Shown: positions 1 through 9,405 of the stretch, piece by piece
Layout of the letters: every line of letters starts with the position of its first letter
Numbering within the stretch: position 1 is the first letter of the stretch
DNA from: Rahnella bonaserana
GTDB taxonomy: Bacteria; Pseudomonadota; Gammaproteobacteria; Enterobacterales; Enterobacteriaceae
DNA: 64,000 bases
Direction: 5' to 3'
Assembly (NCBI RefSeq): GCF_019049675.1
Contig: NZ_JAFMOW010000056.1
Location: 1-64,000 of the forward strand
The notes under the pieces: generated by a model
The model's input: only the letters and a program-made list of their open reading frames with translations
Told to the model about the DNA's origin: nothing
Database searches by the model: none
Translations under genes and position numbers: made by a program

Positions 1-13
1 AAACTCTTCAATT
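1..13 (-). rRNA. 16S rRNA gene, 5' tip only (partial)
   Basis: Read on the minus strand, the first bases of the window give TTGAAGAGTTT, the start of enterobacterial 16S rRNA. The gene continues off the left edge. The full rrn leader upstream (boxA, P2, P1) supports the call. The exact mature 5' end could lie one or two bases either way. In E. coli rrsC sits next to yieP in the same relative orientation. Confidence 0.85.
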
Positions 14-173
14 AAAAGTTCGATTTGCTTAAACAAGTTAAGCGGTGCTCAGAGATTACTTCGTAATAATTCAACTAAATGAATTACTGCTTGGTCACTC
101 TAAGACTTGATATTTTTTGCCACCGAAGTGGCTGATATCGTCTTGTGAGTGCCCACACAGATTGTCTGATAAA

Positions 174-185
174 TTGTTAAAGAGC
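174..185 (-). promoter_or_regulatory. rrn boxA antitermination site
   Basis: Minus-strand GCTCTTTAACAA matches the enterobacterial rrn boxA. It lies in the leader between promoter P2 and the 16S gene, where Nus factors load to make the elongation complex termination-resistant. Confidence 0.9.
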
Positions 186-223
186 GTACGTTGCGAGACT
201 TAACTCAGCAACGTGGGAGGCAG

Positions 224-251
224 ATAATACTCTTTCTCCCTGAAGAGTCAA
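224..251 (-). promoter_or_regulatory. rrn promoter P2
   Basis: Minus strand: -35 TTGACT at 246-251, a 16 bp spacer and -10 TATTAT at 224-229. This matches the E. coli rrn P2 layout and lies about 125 bp downstream of P1. Confidence 0.88.
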
Positions 252-355
252 CCATTTTCTTTTGCAAGATGCGGTGTTTTCACCGGGTTGATTCTTCCTG
301 ACTGGGCGACTTGGTTCTCGTTAGAGGAGTCGTTGTTCCCGGTCAGTGGAGGCGC

Positions 356-383
356 ATTATAGGGAGTTCTCAGAAGGCCGCAA
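356..383 (-). promoter_or_regulatory. rrn promoter P1
   Basis: Minus strand: -35 TTGCGG at 378-383, a 16 bp spacer and a perfect -10 TATAAT at 356-361, followed by the GC-rich discriminator GCGCC typical of stringently controlled rrn P1 promoters. The AT-rich stretch upstream (about 390-430) sits where an UP element or Fis sites would be. The rest of 14-544 is leader and spacer, with no gene seen. Confidence 0.9.
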
Positions 384-544
384 CCCCTAATTTCACTTTT
401 TTTATCGACCGTTCACAAAAGCAACAATTTCGCCCGAAATGGATAAACAACCACCACTTTACGCTGAAAAAGTGCCAATTTTTGGCCAAGGGCTGGAGTA
501 AACTTTCCTTTATAATAAGAGAAAGACATTCAGGAATAGCTTAC

Positions 545-1234
545 ATGCTACTTAATGCGCATCAACAAGCAGCTCAACGTAACCTTTCTTATCTGCTGGC
601 AGAGAAAATTGCACAACGCGTTTTGTCTGGCGAATATCCGGAAGGTGCAATCCTTCCTGGCGAGAATGAGTTAGGGGAGATTTTTGGCGTCAGCCGGACA
701 GCTGTACGTGAAGCAGTAAAAACACTGACCGCAAAAGGGATGCTTTTACCCCGTCCGCGGATTGGTACCCGGGTAATGCCGCAATCGAGCTGGAACTTCC
801 TTGATCAGGAATTACTGACCTGGTGGATGACCCGCGAAAACTTCGATCAGGTGATGGCGCATTTTATCGTTCTGCGCCGGGCACTCGAACCTCAGGCTTG
901 TGCGTTAGCCGCACTGTCTGCAAGTGAAGAACAAAAACATCAGCTCTCTCTCTATATGTATGAAATGCGCCAACTGCATAACAGCTTTGATCGGGAACGA
1001 TGGATAACGGTCGATACCCAGTTTCATCAGCTTATCTATGAAGCGGGTAAGAATCCCTTCCTGACATCTTTCTCAAATTTGTTCAGTTCGGTGTATCAGA
1101 GCTATTTTCGGGCGATTACCGGCAATGAAGTGATTAAGCTGGAACATCACCAGCGGCTGGCGAATGCCATTGTGACTGGAGACGCCAATGCCGCTCTTCT
1201 GGAATGCCAGAGGTTATTACTTGCCGATGAATGA
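545..1234 (+). CDS. yieP: GntR/FadR-family transcriptional regulator YieP
   Basis: Product of 229 residues with an N-terminal winged helix (about residues 10-75, including a [15 protein letters not shown] recognition segment) and an all-helical FCD-type ligand domain. It closely resembles E. coli YieP, also found between rbs and an rrn operon. The ATG at 545 is chosen because it gives the normal length and has AGGAA just upstream; the frame stays open to 311 but that stretch holds the opposing rrn P1 promoter. The 3' end overlaps convergent rbsR by 18 bp. E. coli has hsrA between rbsR and yieP; here it is absent. Target genes cannot be read from the sequence. Confidence 0.88.
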   Translation: MLLNAHQQAAQRNLSYLLAEKIAQRVLSGEYPEGAILPGENELGEIFGVSRTAVREAVKTLTAKGMLLPRPRIGTRVMPQSSWNFLDQELLTWWMTRENFDQVMAHFIVLRRALEPQACALAALSASEEQKHQLSLYMYEMRQLHNSFDRERWITVDTQFHQLIYEAGKNPFLTSFSNLFSSVYQSYFRAITGNEVIKLEHHQRLANAIVTGDANAALLECQRLLLADE

Positions 1235-2227
1235 ACCAACAGACTGACGCACCACCAGTTCCGGTGTAAGAACCAAAACCTGCGGCTCTGAATCAGGGGC
1301 CTGCAACCGGTGTAATAAAGCATCGACGGCCAGTTCACCCAGTGAGTCTTTAGGCTGATGAATCGTAGTCAGTGGCGGCATCATATACTGCGCCAATTGA
1401 ATATCATCGTACCCTATAACGGCGACATCATCTGGAACACGCAATCCGCGCTGATAAAGCGCCTGATATACGCCAACCGCCATTGCGTCATTGCCGGCAA
1501 AAACGGCATGCGGCGGTTCGGGCAGCGCCAGCAACCGCTCCATCGCGGCTAATCCGCCTTCAAACTCAAAATCACCACTCACTTCATAACCGGGCAAAAT
1601 CTTCAGACCGGCTTTATCCATGGCCTGACGATAACCACTCAACCGTTCCTGCGCGGTGGTTTTATCTAAAGGGCCGGTAATGCAGGCGATACGCTGATAT
1701 CCCTGACGGATCAAAAAATCCGTCGCCATTTCGCCGCCTAACAATGCGTTATCCTGAATAATATCGATGGCGCCATCAAAAGGTGACCAGTCCATCATCA
1801 CAATCGGTAATGACGGATAACGGCTGATAGCTTCTTTAGAAGGTCGGTGGTTTTCAGTACACATGATAAGCAGCCCGTCGACTCGCTTTTGCAACAACGT
1901 TTCCAGGCTACGGTTCATGCGTTCTGCATCATTGTCGGTATTACATAAAATCAGACTGTATCCGCGTTCATAGCAACTGCGCTCGACGCCGCGCACCACT
2001 TCTGAATAGAAAGGGTTGCTGCTGGCGGTAAGCAACATGCCGAGGGTACGTGTCTGGTTCAGTTTCAGGCTGCGCGCTAACGCGGAAGGCGCGTAGTTAA
2101 GTTGTTCAACGGCGGCATTCACTTTGTCAGCGATAGATTCACTGACAAAACGATTCTTGTTAATGACATGAGAAACGGTAGAGGTTGAAACGCCCGCAAG
2201 GCGGGCGACATCTTTCATGGTGGCCAA
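1217..2227 (-). CDS. rbsR: Ribose operon repressor RbsR (LacI family)
   Basis: LacI-type repressor of 336 residues: helix-turn-helix at residues 4-25 ([20 protein letters not shown]) and a periplasmic-binding-like effector domain from about residue 60. It should repress rbsDACBKR and be released by ribose. The start is TTG at 2227, directly abutting the rbsK stop, which indicates translational coupling; an ATG three codons in (2218) is the alternative. Last gene of the rbs operon. Its likely operators are the palindromes at 7063-7078 and 7144-7155. The 3' end overlaps yieP on the other strand. Confidence 0.95.
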   Translation of the reverse strand: MATMKDVARLAGVSTSTVSHVINKNRFVSESIADKVNAAVEQLNYAPSALARSLKLNQTRTLGMLLTASSNPFYSEVVRGVERSCYERGYSLILCNTDNDAERMNRSLETLLQKRVDGLLIMCTENHRPSKEAISRYPSLPIVMMDWSPFDGAIDIIQDNALLGGEMATDFLIRQGYQRIACITGPLDKTTAQERLSGYRQAMDKAGLKILPGYEVSGDFEFEGGLAAMERLLALPEPPHAVFAGNDAMAVGVYQALYQRGLRVPDDVAVIGYDDIQLAQYMMPPLTTIHQPKDSLGELAVDALLHRLQAPDSEPQVLVLTPELVVRQSVGSFIGK

Positions 2228-3157
2228 TCAGGCCTCCTGTTGTGCAAGAAAATCGTCGATTTCTTTACGCCACGGTACGGAAGGTTGCGCGCCCGGACGC
2301 GTCACGGCAATCGCCGCGGCAGCATGAGCAAAACGCACCGCGCTGTCCATCGGCTTGCCTTCCAGCAATGCCGTCACCAGCGCGCCGTTAAAGGTATCAC
2401 CGGCGGCAATGGTATCGACGGCTTTTACACGGAATCCTGCCACTAACTTCCCTTCACCGTTCTGACTCAGCCAGACGCCTTTACTGCCTAAGGTAATGAT
2501 GACGGTAGCAATGCCTTTATCATGCAACGCTTTTGCAGCGCGGGCAGCATCTTCATTACTGTCGACTTTAATCCCCGTCAGCTTTTCAGCTTCGGTTTCG
2601 TTCGGGGTAATCATATCCACCCGCGCCAGCAACTCATCTGGCAATTCACAGGCCGGAGCCGGGTTGAGGATCACCTGCGTGTCGTTGTCTTTGGCAATCT
2701 TCGCTGCGGCAATCACTGTCTCAAGCGGCGATTCCAGCTGCATTAATAAAGCAGAAGCACCGATGACCTGCTGTTTATAGCGATCAAGGTATTCCGGCGT
2801 CACAGCTTTATTCGCCCCCGCATCGATACCGATAACGTTCTCACCTTCCGCATTCACGAAAATCAGTGCAACGCCGGTGGTTGAGTCTTTAATGGCTTCG
2901 ATGGATTGCGTATCAATATGGTCACTGGCCAGCTGTTTACGAACGCGCTCACCAATATCGTCATCTCCCACACAGGCAATAAACGAAATATCAGCACCAC
3001 TGCGACCGGCTGCAACAGCCTGATTCGCCCCTTTGCCACCAAAGGCCAGGGTGTATTGCTTACCGATAACCGTTTCGCCCGGTTGCGGGAAGTGGTTGAT
3101 ATTCAGAATGTGGTCAGCGTTGATACTGCCGAGTACCACCAGTTTGCCGGTTTTCAT
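2228..3157 (-). CDS. rbsK: Ribokinase RbsK
   Basis: Phosphorylates D-ribose to ribose 5-phosphate with ATP, feeding the pentose phosphate pathway. The 309-residue length is normal for PfkB-family ribokinase. The N-terminal GGKGANQAVAAGR segment (about residues 41-53) and the C-terminal anion-hole/catalytic motif with DTIAAGDTFNGAL (catalytic Asp in AAGD) are intact. Sixth-position operon order D-A-C-B-K-R is conserved. It is separated from rbsB by 67 bp holding a strong hairpin, and its stop abuts the TTG of rbsR. Confidence 0.96.
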   Translation of the reverse strand: MKTGKLVVLGSINADHILNINHFPQPGETVIGKQYTLAFGGKGANQAVAAGRSGADISFIACVGDDDIGERVRKQLASDHIDTQSIEAIKDSTTGVALIFVNAEGENVIGIDAGANKAVTPEYLDRYKQQVIGASALLMQLESPLETVIAAAKIAKDNDTQVILNPAPACELPDELLARVDMITPNETEAEKLTGIKVDSNEDAARAAKALHDKGIATVIITLGSKGVWLSQNGEGKLVAGFRVKAVDTIAAGDTFNGALVTALLEGKPMDSAVRFAHAAAAIAVTRPGAQPSVPWRKEIDDFLAQQEA

Positions 3158-3179
3158 GTGGAGATCCCTGAGTTAAATA

Positions 3180-3199
3180 GCGCCTCCACCAGGAGGCGC
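3180..3199 (-). other. Intercistronic hairpin between rbsB and rbsK
   Basis: Perfect 8 bp stem (GCGCCTCC / GGAGGCGC) with a 4-base loop, just after the rbsB stop in the rbs transcript. There is no U-run, so it is not a classical terminator. Such hairpins after binding-protein genes commonly protect the upstream message from 3' decay, which would favour excess RbsB over RbsK (inference). Confidence 0.7.
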
Positions 3200-3224
3200 A
3201 GTTACCGCGTAGATAAAGAAGGTA

Positions 3225-4115
3225 TTACGGCTGAGCAACCAGTTTCAAATCAACCGGGATAACAGCCGGCACTTTCTCGCCTTTCAGCACTTTATCTGCA
3301 GTCTGAACACCGATTACACCGATTTGCTCAGGACGCTGTGCCACAGTCGCGCCCATTTTACCGCTGTTAACCGCTTTAATACCGTCTTCGGTGCCGTCAA
3401 AACCGACGACCAGCACGTCAGTCTTACCGGCAGTCTGCAGGGCACGCAGTGCACCCAGCGCCATTTCATCGTTCTGAGCGAAAACAGCCTGCACATCCTG
3501 ATGCGCGGTCAGCAGGTTCTGCATAACGTTCAGACCTTTGGTGCGGTCGAAGTCAGCAGGCTGGCTGGCGAGGATCTGGAAGTGATGTTTTTCAGCCGCC
3601 TGAGCGAAGCCTTTACCACGTTCACGGGCAACTGAAGTACCGGCGATACCTTCCAGTTCGATAACTTTGGCATTTTCGCCCAGTTTCTTGGCGATGTAAT
3701 CACCGGCCATTTTACCGCCGAAGGCGTTATCAGAAGCCACGTGGCTGGCAACGACACCTTTGGTTGCCTGACGGTCAAGGGTGATCACCGGGATTTTCGC
3801 CTGGTTTGCCATCGCAACAGCGTTACCTACCGCATCAGAATCTGTCGGATTGATCAGCATCAGTTTGGTGCCGCGAACGGTCAGGTCCTGAACGTTAGCC
3901 AGTTCTTTCGCCGGGTTGTTCTGAGAATCAAGAACCACCAGGTTGTAACCCAGTTTGTCCGCTTCTTTTTGCGCGCCGTCTTTCATGGAAACAAAGAACG
4001 GGTTGTTCAGAGTTGAAACGACCAGCGCAATAGTGTCTTTCGCCAGAACGTTAGCACTGAAAGAAGCGGTGATCGCTGCGGCGGAAACCCAGACAGCCAG
4101 TTTTTTCATATTCAT
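3225..4115 (-). CDS. rbsB: Ribose ABC transporter periplasmic binding protein RbsB
   Basis: Periplasmic receptor that binds D-ribose, presents it to RbsAC and, in E. coli, signals through the Trg chemoreceptor. The precursor is 296 residues from the chosen ATG at 4115, as in E. coli; an in-frame ATG lies two codons upstream (4121) but only 3 bases from the AGGA Shine-Dalgarno, against 9 for the chosen start. Signal peptide about residues 1-24 (MNMKK, hydrophobic core, cleavage after NVLA). The mature protein begins [16 protein letters not shown], the family's sugar-binding start. It is followed by a transcript hairpin. Confidence 0.96.
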   Translation of the reverse strand: MNMKKLAVWVSAAAITASFSANVLAKDTIALVVSTLNNPFFVSMKDGAQKEADKLGYNLVVLDSQNNPAKELANVQDLTVRGTKLMLINPTDSDAVGNAVAMANQAKIPVITLDRQATKGVVASHVASDNAFGGKMAGDYIAKKLGENAKVIELEGIAGTSVARERGKGFAQAAEKHHFQILASQPADFDRTKGLNVMQNLLTAHQDVQAVFAQNDEMALGALRALQTAGKTDVLVVGFDGTEDGIKAVNSGKMGATVAQRPEQIGVIGVQTADKVLKGEKVPAVIPVDLKLVAQP

Positions 4116-4138
4116 GGTCATAAGTCCTGTAGGAGAGG

Positions 4139-5110
4139 TTATTTGTTGCTTTTGTTATCCACCAGTACCGCCAGCAGGATGACAACTGCTTTTACGATCA
4201 TCTGGTAGTAGGAAGAAACACCTAATAAGTTCAAACCGTTATTCAGGAAGCCAAGGATCAGCGCACCGATCAGCGTTCCAACAATGCGTCCTTTACCCCC
4301 GGACAGGCTGGTTCCCCCTAATACCACCGCGGCAATCGCATCCAGCTCGTAACCTGTACCGGCGTTAGGCTGCGCAGAAGACAGGCGCGCCACTTCGATG
4401 ATACTGGCCAGAGCCGCTAACAAACCACACAGGGAGTAGACGATAATTTTGACTTTATCGACGCTGATACCTGACAGACGCGTCGCGGATTCGTTACCGC
4501 CCAGCGCGTAGATATAGCGTCCTAAGCGGGTGTGATGCAGCATGTACCAGGCCGCAATAAACACTACCGCCATCAGCCAGACCGGCGTCGGAATGCCCAG
4601 CGGGCGGCCGATACCAAACCAGCCAAAGACATCAGCGACATCATTAAAACCGGTGCTGATCGGGCTGCCGTTGGTGTACACCATGGTGATACCGCGCAGC
4701 AGCAACATCATGACCAGCGTGGCGATGAACGCCTGCACCTTACCTTTGGCGACAATCATCCCGGTCACCGCACCGACGGCGGCACCCAATGCTAATGCCC
4801 CAGCCACCGCGACTAATGCATTCACTTCCAGGCCAACAATCGAGGCCGCCACCGCCCCGGTCAGCGCCAGCAGAGAGCCGACGGATAAATCGATACCCGA
4901 GGTGAGGATCACCAGCGTCATGCCGACCGCCATAATGGCGTTAACCGACGTCTGCTGAAGAATGTTAAACAGGTTATTGAGCGTGAAGAAATTCGGGCTC
5001 ATAGAAGAAACCACGGCAATCAACACCAGCAGCGCAATCAGAGACTTTTGCTCCAACAACCACTCTTTACTGATCCAGCGCTTTTTGGCTGGCAATGTCT
5101 GAGAACTCAT
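4139..5110 (-). CDS. rbsC: Ribose ABC transporter permease RbsC
   Basis: Inner-membrane channel subunit of the ribose importer, 323 residues, mostly hydrophobic with about 8-10 membrane segments. The cytoplasmic coupling region contains the BPD_transp_2-type segment [17 protein letters not shown] near residues 250-270. The start codon lies 6 bp after the rbsA stop, with its AGGAG embedded in the end of rbsA, so translation is probably coupled. Works with the tandem ATPase RbsA and receptor RbsB. Confidence 0.96.
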   Translation of the reverse strand: MSSQTLPAKKRWISKEWLLEQKSLIALLVLIAVVSSMSPNFFTLNNLFNILQQTSVNAIMAVGMTLVILTSGIDLSVGSLLALTGAVAASIVGLEVNALVAVAGALALGAAVGAVTGMIVAKGKVQAFIATLVMMLLLRGITMVYTNGSPISTGFNDVADVFGWFGIGRPLGIPTPVWLMAVVFIAAWYMLHHTRLGRYIYALGGNESATRLSGISVDKVKIIVYSLCGLLAALASIIEVARLSSAQPNAGTGYELDAIAAVVLGGTSLSGGKGRIVGTLIGALILGFLNNGLNLLGVSSYYQMIVKAVVILLAVLVDNKSNK

Positions 5111-5116
5111 ATCTGA

Positions 5117-6622
5117 TTACTCCTGCGTCACGCCGTATTGCTTGCCGACAGCGGCTGCCATCAACACTTCTTGCGTAGCCTGTTCTATCGGGAATTCACC
5201 GCTTAAATGACCTTCATGCATCACTAAAACCCGGTCACTCATGCCGATCACTTCCGGCATTTCAGAGGAAACCAAAATGATGCTCAGCCCTTCGCGCTTG
5301 AACTGGTTTATAAGCTGGTAAATCTCTTTTTTGGCACCGACGTCAACGCCACGCGTCGGTTCGTCGAGGATCAGGACTTTTGGCCGCGTCATTAATCCGC
5401 GGGCAATTGCCACTTTTTGCTGATTACCACCGGAAAGCAGGCCAATGGTCTGCATCATCGACGGCGTTTTAATATTGAAGAGGCGGATAAAGTCGCCGAC
5501 GGCCTGCTGTTCTTCCGCATGCTTGAGACGTCCGCCACCGTGGCTGAAATAGCGCAGCGCGGTCAGTGACATGTTTTCTTTCACGGACATGCCGAGCACC
5601 AGGCCATCGCGCTTACGATCTTCAGAGATATAAACGATGCCGTTCGCCAGCCCGTCCTGGGGTGAATGCGTGACCACTTCGCGGCCATCGAGTGCCACAT
5701 AACCACTTTTACGCGGTAATGCGCCGTAGAGGATTTTCATCAGTTCGGTACGGCCAGCGCCCATCAAACCGGAAATTCCCAGAATTTCGCCGCTGTACAA
5801 ATCAAAACTGACGTTATCCACACCCGGCCCGCTGACATCACGCACCTGCAGACGCAGCGCACCACGCTGATGATTAATACGCGGATACTGTTCTTCGAGG
5901 CGACGACCGACCATCATTTCAATCAGCGAGTCTTCTTCCAGCGAACTGACTGGCCGCTCAGCGATAAACTGCCCGTCACGGAATACCGTTACGTCGTCGC
6001 AGATTTCGAAGATTTCTTTCATGCGGTGGGAGATATACACCACGCCACAGCCTGCGGCTTTCAGCTCACGGATCACGCTAAATAAAGAGGCAGTTTCAGT
6101 GTCGGTCAGGGCATCCGTCGGTTCATCCATGATGATGACTTTGGACTCAAAGCTCAGCACCTTGGCAATTTCGACCATCTGCTGGTCGCCAATTGATAAT
6201 TCACCAACCAGACGATCGCTTTTGTAGCGCAGGTTCAGGCGCGCCAGCAGTTTATCGGCTTCGGCATACATCTTTTTCCAGTTGATGCGGCCAAAACCGT
6301 TCACAAACTCACGGCCCAGGAAGATGTTTTCAGCGATGGTCAGCTGGGGGATCAGGTTCAGTTCCTGATGGATGATGCCAATTCCCGCTTCCTGAGAAGC
6401 TTTCGGGCCATTGAATGCCGCTTCCTTACCAAGAAAATGAACTGAGCCGGCATCTTTCTGGTAGATGCCGGTCAGCACTTTCATCATGGTGGACTTGCCC
6501 GCGCCGTTTTCTCCCACCAGCGCCATCACACGTCCCGGATAGACGCTGAGCGCCGCGCCGGAAAGTGCTTTAACGCCGGGAAAGGCTTTATCAATGCCTG
6601 TCAGTTGCAGCAAAGGTTGCAT
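5117..6622 (-). CDS. rbsA: Ribose ABC transporter ATP-binding protein RbsA (tandem ATPase)
   Basis: Energises ribose import. The 501 residues hold two ABC modules. The first has Walker [10 protein letters not shown] (about 37-45), signature LSIGDQQ and Walker [11 protein letters not shown]. The second has signature LSGGNQQK and Walker [12 protein letters not shown]; its P-loop position reads [11 protein letters not shown], the degenerate Walker A usual for the C-terminal half of sugar-type tandem ATPases. Length equals E. coli RbsA. It starts 7 bp after rbsD. Confidence 0.96.
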   Translation of the reverse strand: MQPLLQLTGIDKAFPGVKALSGAALSVYPGRVMALVGENGAGKSTMMKVLTGIYQKDAGSVHFLGKEAAFNGPKASQEAGIGIIHQELNLIPQLTIAENIFLGREFVNGFGRINWKKMYAEADKLLARLNLRYKSDRLVGELSIGDQQMVEIAKVLSFESKVIIMDEPTDALTDTETASLFSVIRELKAAGCGVVYISHRMKEIFEICDDVTVFRDGQFIAERPVSSLEEDSLIEMMVGRRLEEQYPRINHQRGALRLQVRDVSGPGVDNVSFDLYSGEILGISGLMGAGRTELMKILYGALPRKSGYVALDGREVVTHSPQDGLANGIVYISEDRKRDGLVLGMSVKENMSLTALRYFSHGGGRLKHAEEQQAVGDFIRLFNIKTPSMMQTIGLLSGGNQQKVAIARGLMTRPKVLILDEPTRGVDVGAKKEIYQLINQFKREGLSIILVSSEMPEVIGMSDRVLVMHEGHLSGEFPIEQATQEVLMAAAVGKQYGVTQE

Positions 6623-6629
6623 AAAGGCC

Positions 6630-7049
6630 TCAGAAGGTTACGCCGGCACACAGAATAACGTTCGCGTACGGCGAACATTCCCCGCTGCGGATCACAGCCC
6701 GACTTTTTTCGCTTTGCGCTTTGAATGTCTCATGACTGACGTAATCCAAAGCAATGGTGTTTCCCTGGTGTTGTTCGAGTTGTGTCAATTGGGCGAGCAA
6801 CGCTTCATGGAGTTGAGGATTTTTAGTGAGGATCTCCTCGGCGAGGATAGCCCGCTCAACCTGCATCTCATGTGTCACTACCTGTAAGACTTGTAAAAAG
6901 GTGGGGACTCCCTGGGTCAGAGCCAGATCGATGCGTTGGCAAGCTGCTGGCACCGGAAGTCCGGCATCGCCAATAACCAGCTGATCGGTGTGACCTAACC
7001 GGGCAATAACATTTGAGATTTCGGCATTTAACAGCGGTGACTTCTTCAT
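6630..7049 (-). CDS. rbsD: D-ribose pyranase RbsD
   Basis: Converts beta-D-ribopyranose to the furanose form so that ribokinase can use it. The 139 residues include conserved N-terminal [15 protein letters not shown] (about 20-34; the His is catalytic in the family). First gene of the rbs operon; AGGAG at 7056-7060 sits 6 bases before the ATG. An RbsR palindrome begins 13 bp upstream of the start codon, so repressor binding should block transcription start or early elongation. Confidence 0.95.
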   Translation of the reverse strand: MKKSPLLNAEISNVIARLGHTDQLVIGDAGLPVPAACQRIDLALTQGVPTFLQVLQVVTHEMQVERAILAEEILTKNPQLHEALLAQLTQLEQHQGNTIALDYVSHETFKAQSEKSRAVIRSGECSPYANVILCAGVTF

Positions 7050-7062
7050 TGTGAACTCCTAC

Positions 7063-7078
7063 AGCGAAACGTTTCGCT
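7063..7078 (-). promoter_or_regulatory. RbsR operator, promoter-proximal
   Basis: Perfect 16 bp palindrome AGCGAAACGTTTCGCT, the LacI-family type with a central CG step, matching the known E. coli RbsR operator. It lies between the likely -10 and the rbsD Shine-Dalgarno. Confidence 0.88.
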
Positions 7079-7088
7079 CACGAATGAG

Positions 7089-7094
7089 TTTATA
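7089..7094 (-). promoter_or_regulatory. Likely -10 box of the rbs operon promoter
   Basis: Minus-strand TATAAA lies about 10 bp upstream of the proximal RbsR palindrome, so the repressor would sit over roughly +4 to +19. No good -35 is present at 17 bp, which is typical of an activator-dependent promoter. A poor-to-moderate CRP-like sequence (TCACA half-site perfect, other half 3/5) is centred near 7140, about 60 bp upstream of the presumed start. Confidence 0.5.
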
Positions 7095-7143
7095 AAGTTC
7101 ACCACACATGGCAACGGACAAGTGATGGAATTGTGATCAGCGT

Positions 7144-7155
7144 CGAAACGTTTCG
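7144..7155 (-). promoter_or_regulatory. Second RbsR-like palindrome (distal)
   Basis: CGAAACGTTTCG, a perfect 12 bp palindrome identical to the core of the proximal operator. It is centred 79 bp upstream of it and abuts the weak CRP-like sequence. It could support repressor looping or interfere with activator binding. Confidence 0.65.
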
Positions 7156-7207
7156 CTGAATGATTCAGAAACCGCAGGGAAATTTGAGTTAGTCGTTTCA
7201 GAAAGGA

Positions 7208-7244
7208 GAAAGCGAAAATAAAACAGGGCACCCGAAGGTGCCCT
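7208..7244 (-). terminator. Rho-independent terminator of kup
   Basis: Stem AGGGCACC / GGTGCCCT with a 4-base loop at 7225-7244, 20 bp past the kup stop, followed on the minus strand by a U-rich run (TGTTTTATTTT). Confidence 0.9.
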
Positions 7245-7264
7245 TTGACCGGCAGAAATGAGGA

Positions 7265-9133
7265 TCAGATTTCTACCTGCGTACCGAGTTCGATCACCCT
7301 GTTAGGCGGGATTTCAAACTGATCCGGTGCGCGTAAGGCGTTACGACTGAGCGCCATAAAGAGTTTGCCACGAAAGTAGAGATACCACGGGCGTTTTGTC
7401 AGGATCAGCGATTCATGCGACATAAAGAATGAGGTTTCCATCATCCGGCATGGCAACCCTTCAAGGCCACAGCGGTGGAAGACTTCTTCCACATTCGGCG
7501 TCTCTTTAAATCCGTAACTCGCTACCACACGCCAGAACGTCGGGGAAAGCTGTTCGATGGTGACACGCCGGACGTTATGCACATAAGGCGCATCTTCCGT
7601 ACGTAACGTCAGCAGTACCACGCGCTCATGCAACACTTTGTTGTGTTTGAGATTATGCAGCAAGGCAAAAGGAATGACATTGATGGCGCGCGACATGTAC
7701 ACCGCCGTTCCCGGAACACGAACCGGCGGAGATTTCTCCAGCGAGGCGATCATCGCTTCCAGAGAGTTGCCGTGCTCGTTCATACGGCGCATAAGGCGGA
7801 AGCGCTCGCTTTTCCAGGTGGTCATGACGATAAACATGCACAGACCCAGCGTCAGCGGCAACCAGCCGCCGGAGAACAGTTTAGTGGCGTTCGCCGCGAA
7901 CAGCGGAATATCCATAAACAGCAGACCGATCAGCAAAAGTCCAACCAGGAAAGGTTTCCAGTGCCAGTTTTTGAGCGCAACCGTACAGGAAAGAATACTG
8001 GTCAGCACCATCGTACCGGTTACGGCAATACCGTACGCAGCCGCCAGATTGCTCGAATGCTCAAAGCTGGCGATCACAATAACCACCGCAAAATACAGCA
8101 GCCAGTTAATGGCCGGGATATAAATCTGCCCCGCTTCCATTTCTGAGGTGTGGATAATGCGCATTGGCGGCAAATAGCCCAGACGCACAGCCTGACGTGT
8201 CAGGGAGAACACGCCAGAGATAACAGCCTGAGACGCGATAATAGTGGCCAGCGTCGCCAGCACCAGTAACGGGATTAAAGCCCAGTCAGGCGCCAGCAGG
8301 AAGAACGGGTTCTTAATCGACTCAGGATCTTTGAGCAGCAATGCGCCCTGACCGAAGTAATTCAGCACCAGAGAAGGCAGCACGACGGTGAACCAGGCCA
8401 GACGGATAGGGAATTTCCCGAAGTGTCCCATATCCGCATACAGCGCCTCCACGCCGGTAATAGACAGAACGACCGCACCGAGCGCCAGGAAGGAGAACGA
8501 CTTATGCTCGATAAAGAAGTTAACCGCCCACATCGGGTTCATGGCGCGAAGCACTTCAGGGTTCTGCATGATGCTGTTGATGCCGAGAACGGCGAGCGTC
8601 AGGAACCACAGCAACATCACGGGTGCAAACAGTTTGCCCACGATGCCGGTACCGTGCTTCTGAATAATGAAAAGCAGCGTCAGGACAGTAATAGAAAGAG
8701 GGACAATATAGGGATCAAGTGAAGGTGCCGCGATTTCCAGACCTTCCATCGCGGAAAGAACAGAAATAGCCGGAGTGATCACCACTTCACCATAGAAGAA
8801 GCTTCCCCCGATCAGGCCGAGAATAACCAGAACGGCGGTGGTGCGCGCCGAGGTGTTTCTGCCCGCCAGAGACATCAGCGTCAGAATACCGCCCTCGCCT
8901 GCGTTGTCTGCCCGCATCACATATGTGAGGTACTTGAGCGAAACAATGAGGATTAACATCCAGAAAATCAGAGAAAGAAAACCAAAAACGACGCTGGGTT
9001 CAACGTTGAAACCATAATGACCGGAAAAACACTCTCTTAAGGTATAGAGAGGACTGGTACCAATGTCGCCATAGACCACACCAATGGCGGCCAAGGTTAC
9101 TGCTGGGAGTGACCGTTTGTGTTCAGTGCTCAT
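7265..9133 (-). CDS. kup: Low-affinity potassium uptake protein Kup
   Basis: Inner-membrane K+/H+ symporter of the KUP/HAK/KT family, main saturable K+ uptake route at low pH in E. coli. The 622-residue length is identical to E. coli Kup. The N-terminal [17 protein letters not shown] motif is intact; about 12 membrane segments span residues 10-430 and a soluble C-terminal domain follows. Single-gene transcript with its own terminator, divergent from ravA. In E. coli kup also lies between ravA and rbsD. Confidence 0.97.
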   Translation of the reverse strand: MSTEHKRSLPAVTLAAIGVVYGDIGTSPLYTLRECFSGHYGFNVEPSVVFGFLSLIFWMLILIVSLKYLTYVMRADNAGEGGILTLMSLAGRNTSARTTAVLVILGLIGGSFFYGEVVITPAISVLSAMEGLEIAAPSLDPYIVPLSITVLTLLFIIQKHGTGIVGKLFAPVMLLWFLTLAVLGINSIMQNPEVLRAMNPMWAVNFFIEHKSFSFLALGAVVLSITGVEALYADMGHFGKFPIRLAWFTVVLPSLVLNYFGQGALLLKDPESIKNPFFLLAPDWALIPLLVLATLATIIASQAVISGVFSLTRQAVRLGYLPPMRIIHTSEMEAGQIYIPAINWLLYFAVVIVIASFEHSSNLAAAYGIAVTGTMVLTSILSCTVALKNWHWKPFLVGLLLIGLLFMDIPLFAANATKLFSGGWLPLTLGLCMFIVMTTWKSERFRLMRRMNEHGNSLEAMIASLEKSPPVRVPGTAVYMSRAINVIPFALLHNLKHNKVLHERVVLLTLRTEDAPYVHNVRRVTIEQLSPTFWRVVASYGFKETPNVEEVFHRCGLEGLPCRMMETSFFMSHESLILTKRPWYLYFRGKLFMALSRNALRAPDQFEIPPNRVIELGTQVEI

Positions 9134-9405
9134 ATTTCGTTTCTTTTCTTTTTTGCTCGAACATCTGTAAGCGATGCGTGCGCTCAGTCATATGATGCCC
9201 ACTAAAAGGCGCACAGTATGCACGAATAAATCAGATTGCCTACCCTTAAATGTGCAGCTAAACCAGGGTTCAGATGAACGGGGTCACATTTTTGATAATA
9301 GAAAATTTTTAGTAATCAACAAGCTATAACGATAAAAATAATCGTGGCTTCTCTTAAGAACCCAGTACACTATTCAACATCTAAATGGAAACCGGAAGAG
9401 ACAGT
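9134..9405. other. kup/ravA divergent intergenic region
   Basis: 272 bp, AT-rich towards ravA. It should hold the divergent promoters, but I see no clear -35/-10 pair. An imperfect inverted repeat with ACGAT and ATCGT arms lies near 9328-9344. A GGAAGAG ribosome-binding site precedes the ravA ATG. Confidence 0.4.

Noticed and set aside
311-544. N-terminal extension of yieP by 78 codons
   Set aside because: The extension overlaps the rrn P1 promoter and its upstream element on the other strand, has no homologue-like sequence, and a good start with a ribosome-binding site exists at 545.
3180-3199. Hairpin after rbsB as a transcription terminator
   Set aside because: No U-run follows on the minus strand and rbsK-rbsR downstream belong to the same operon.
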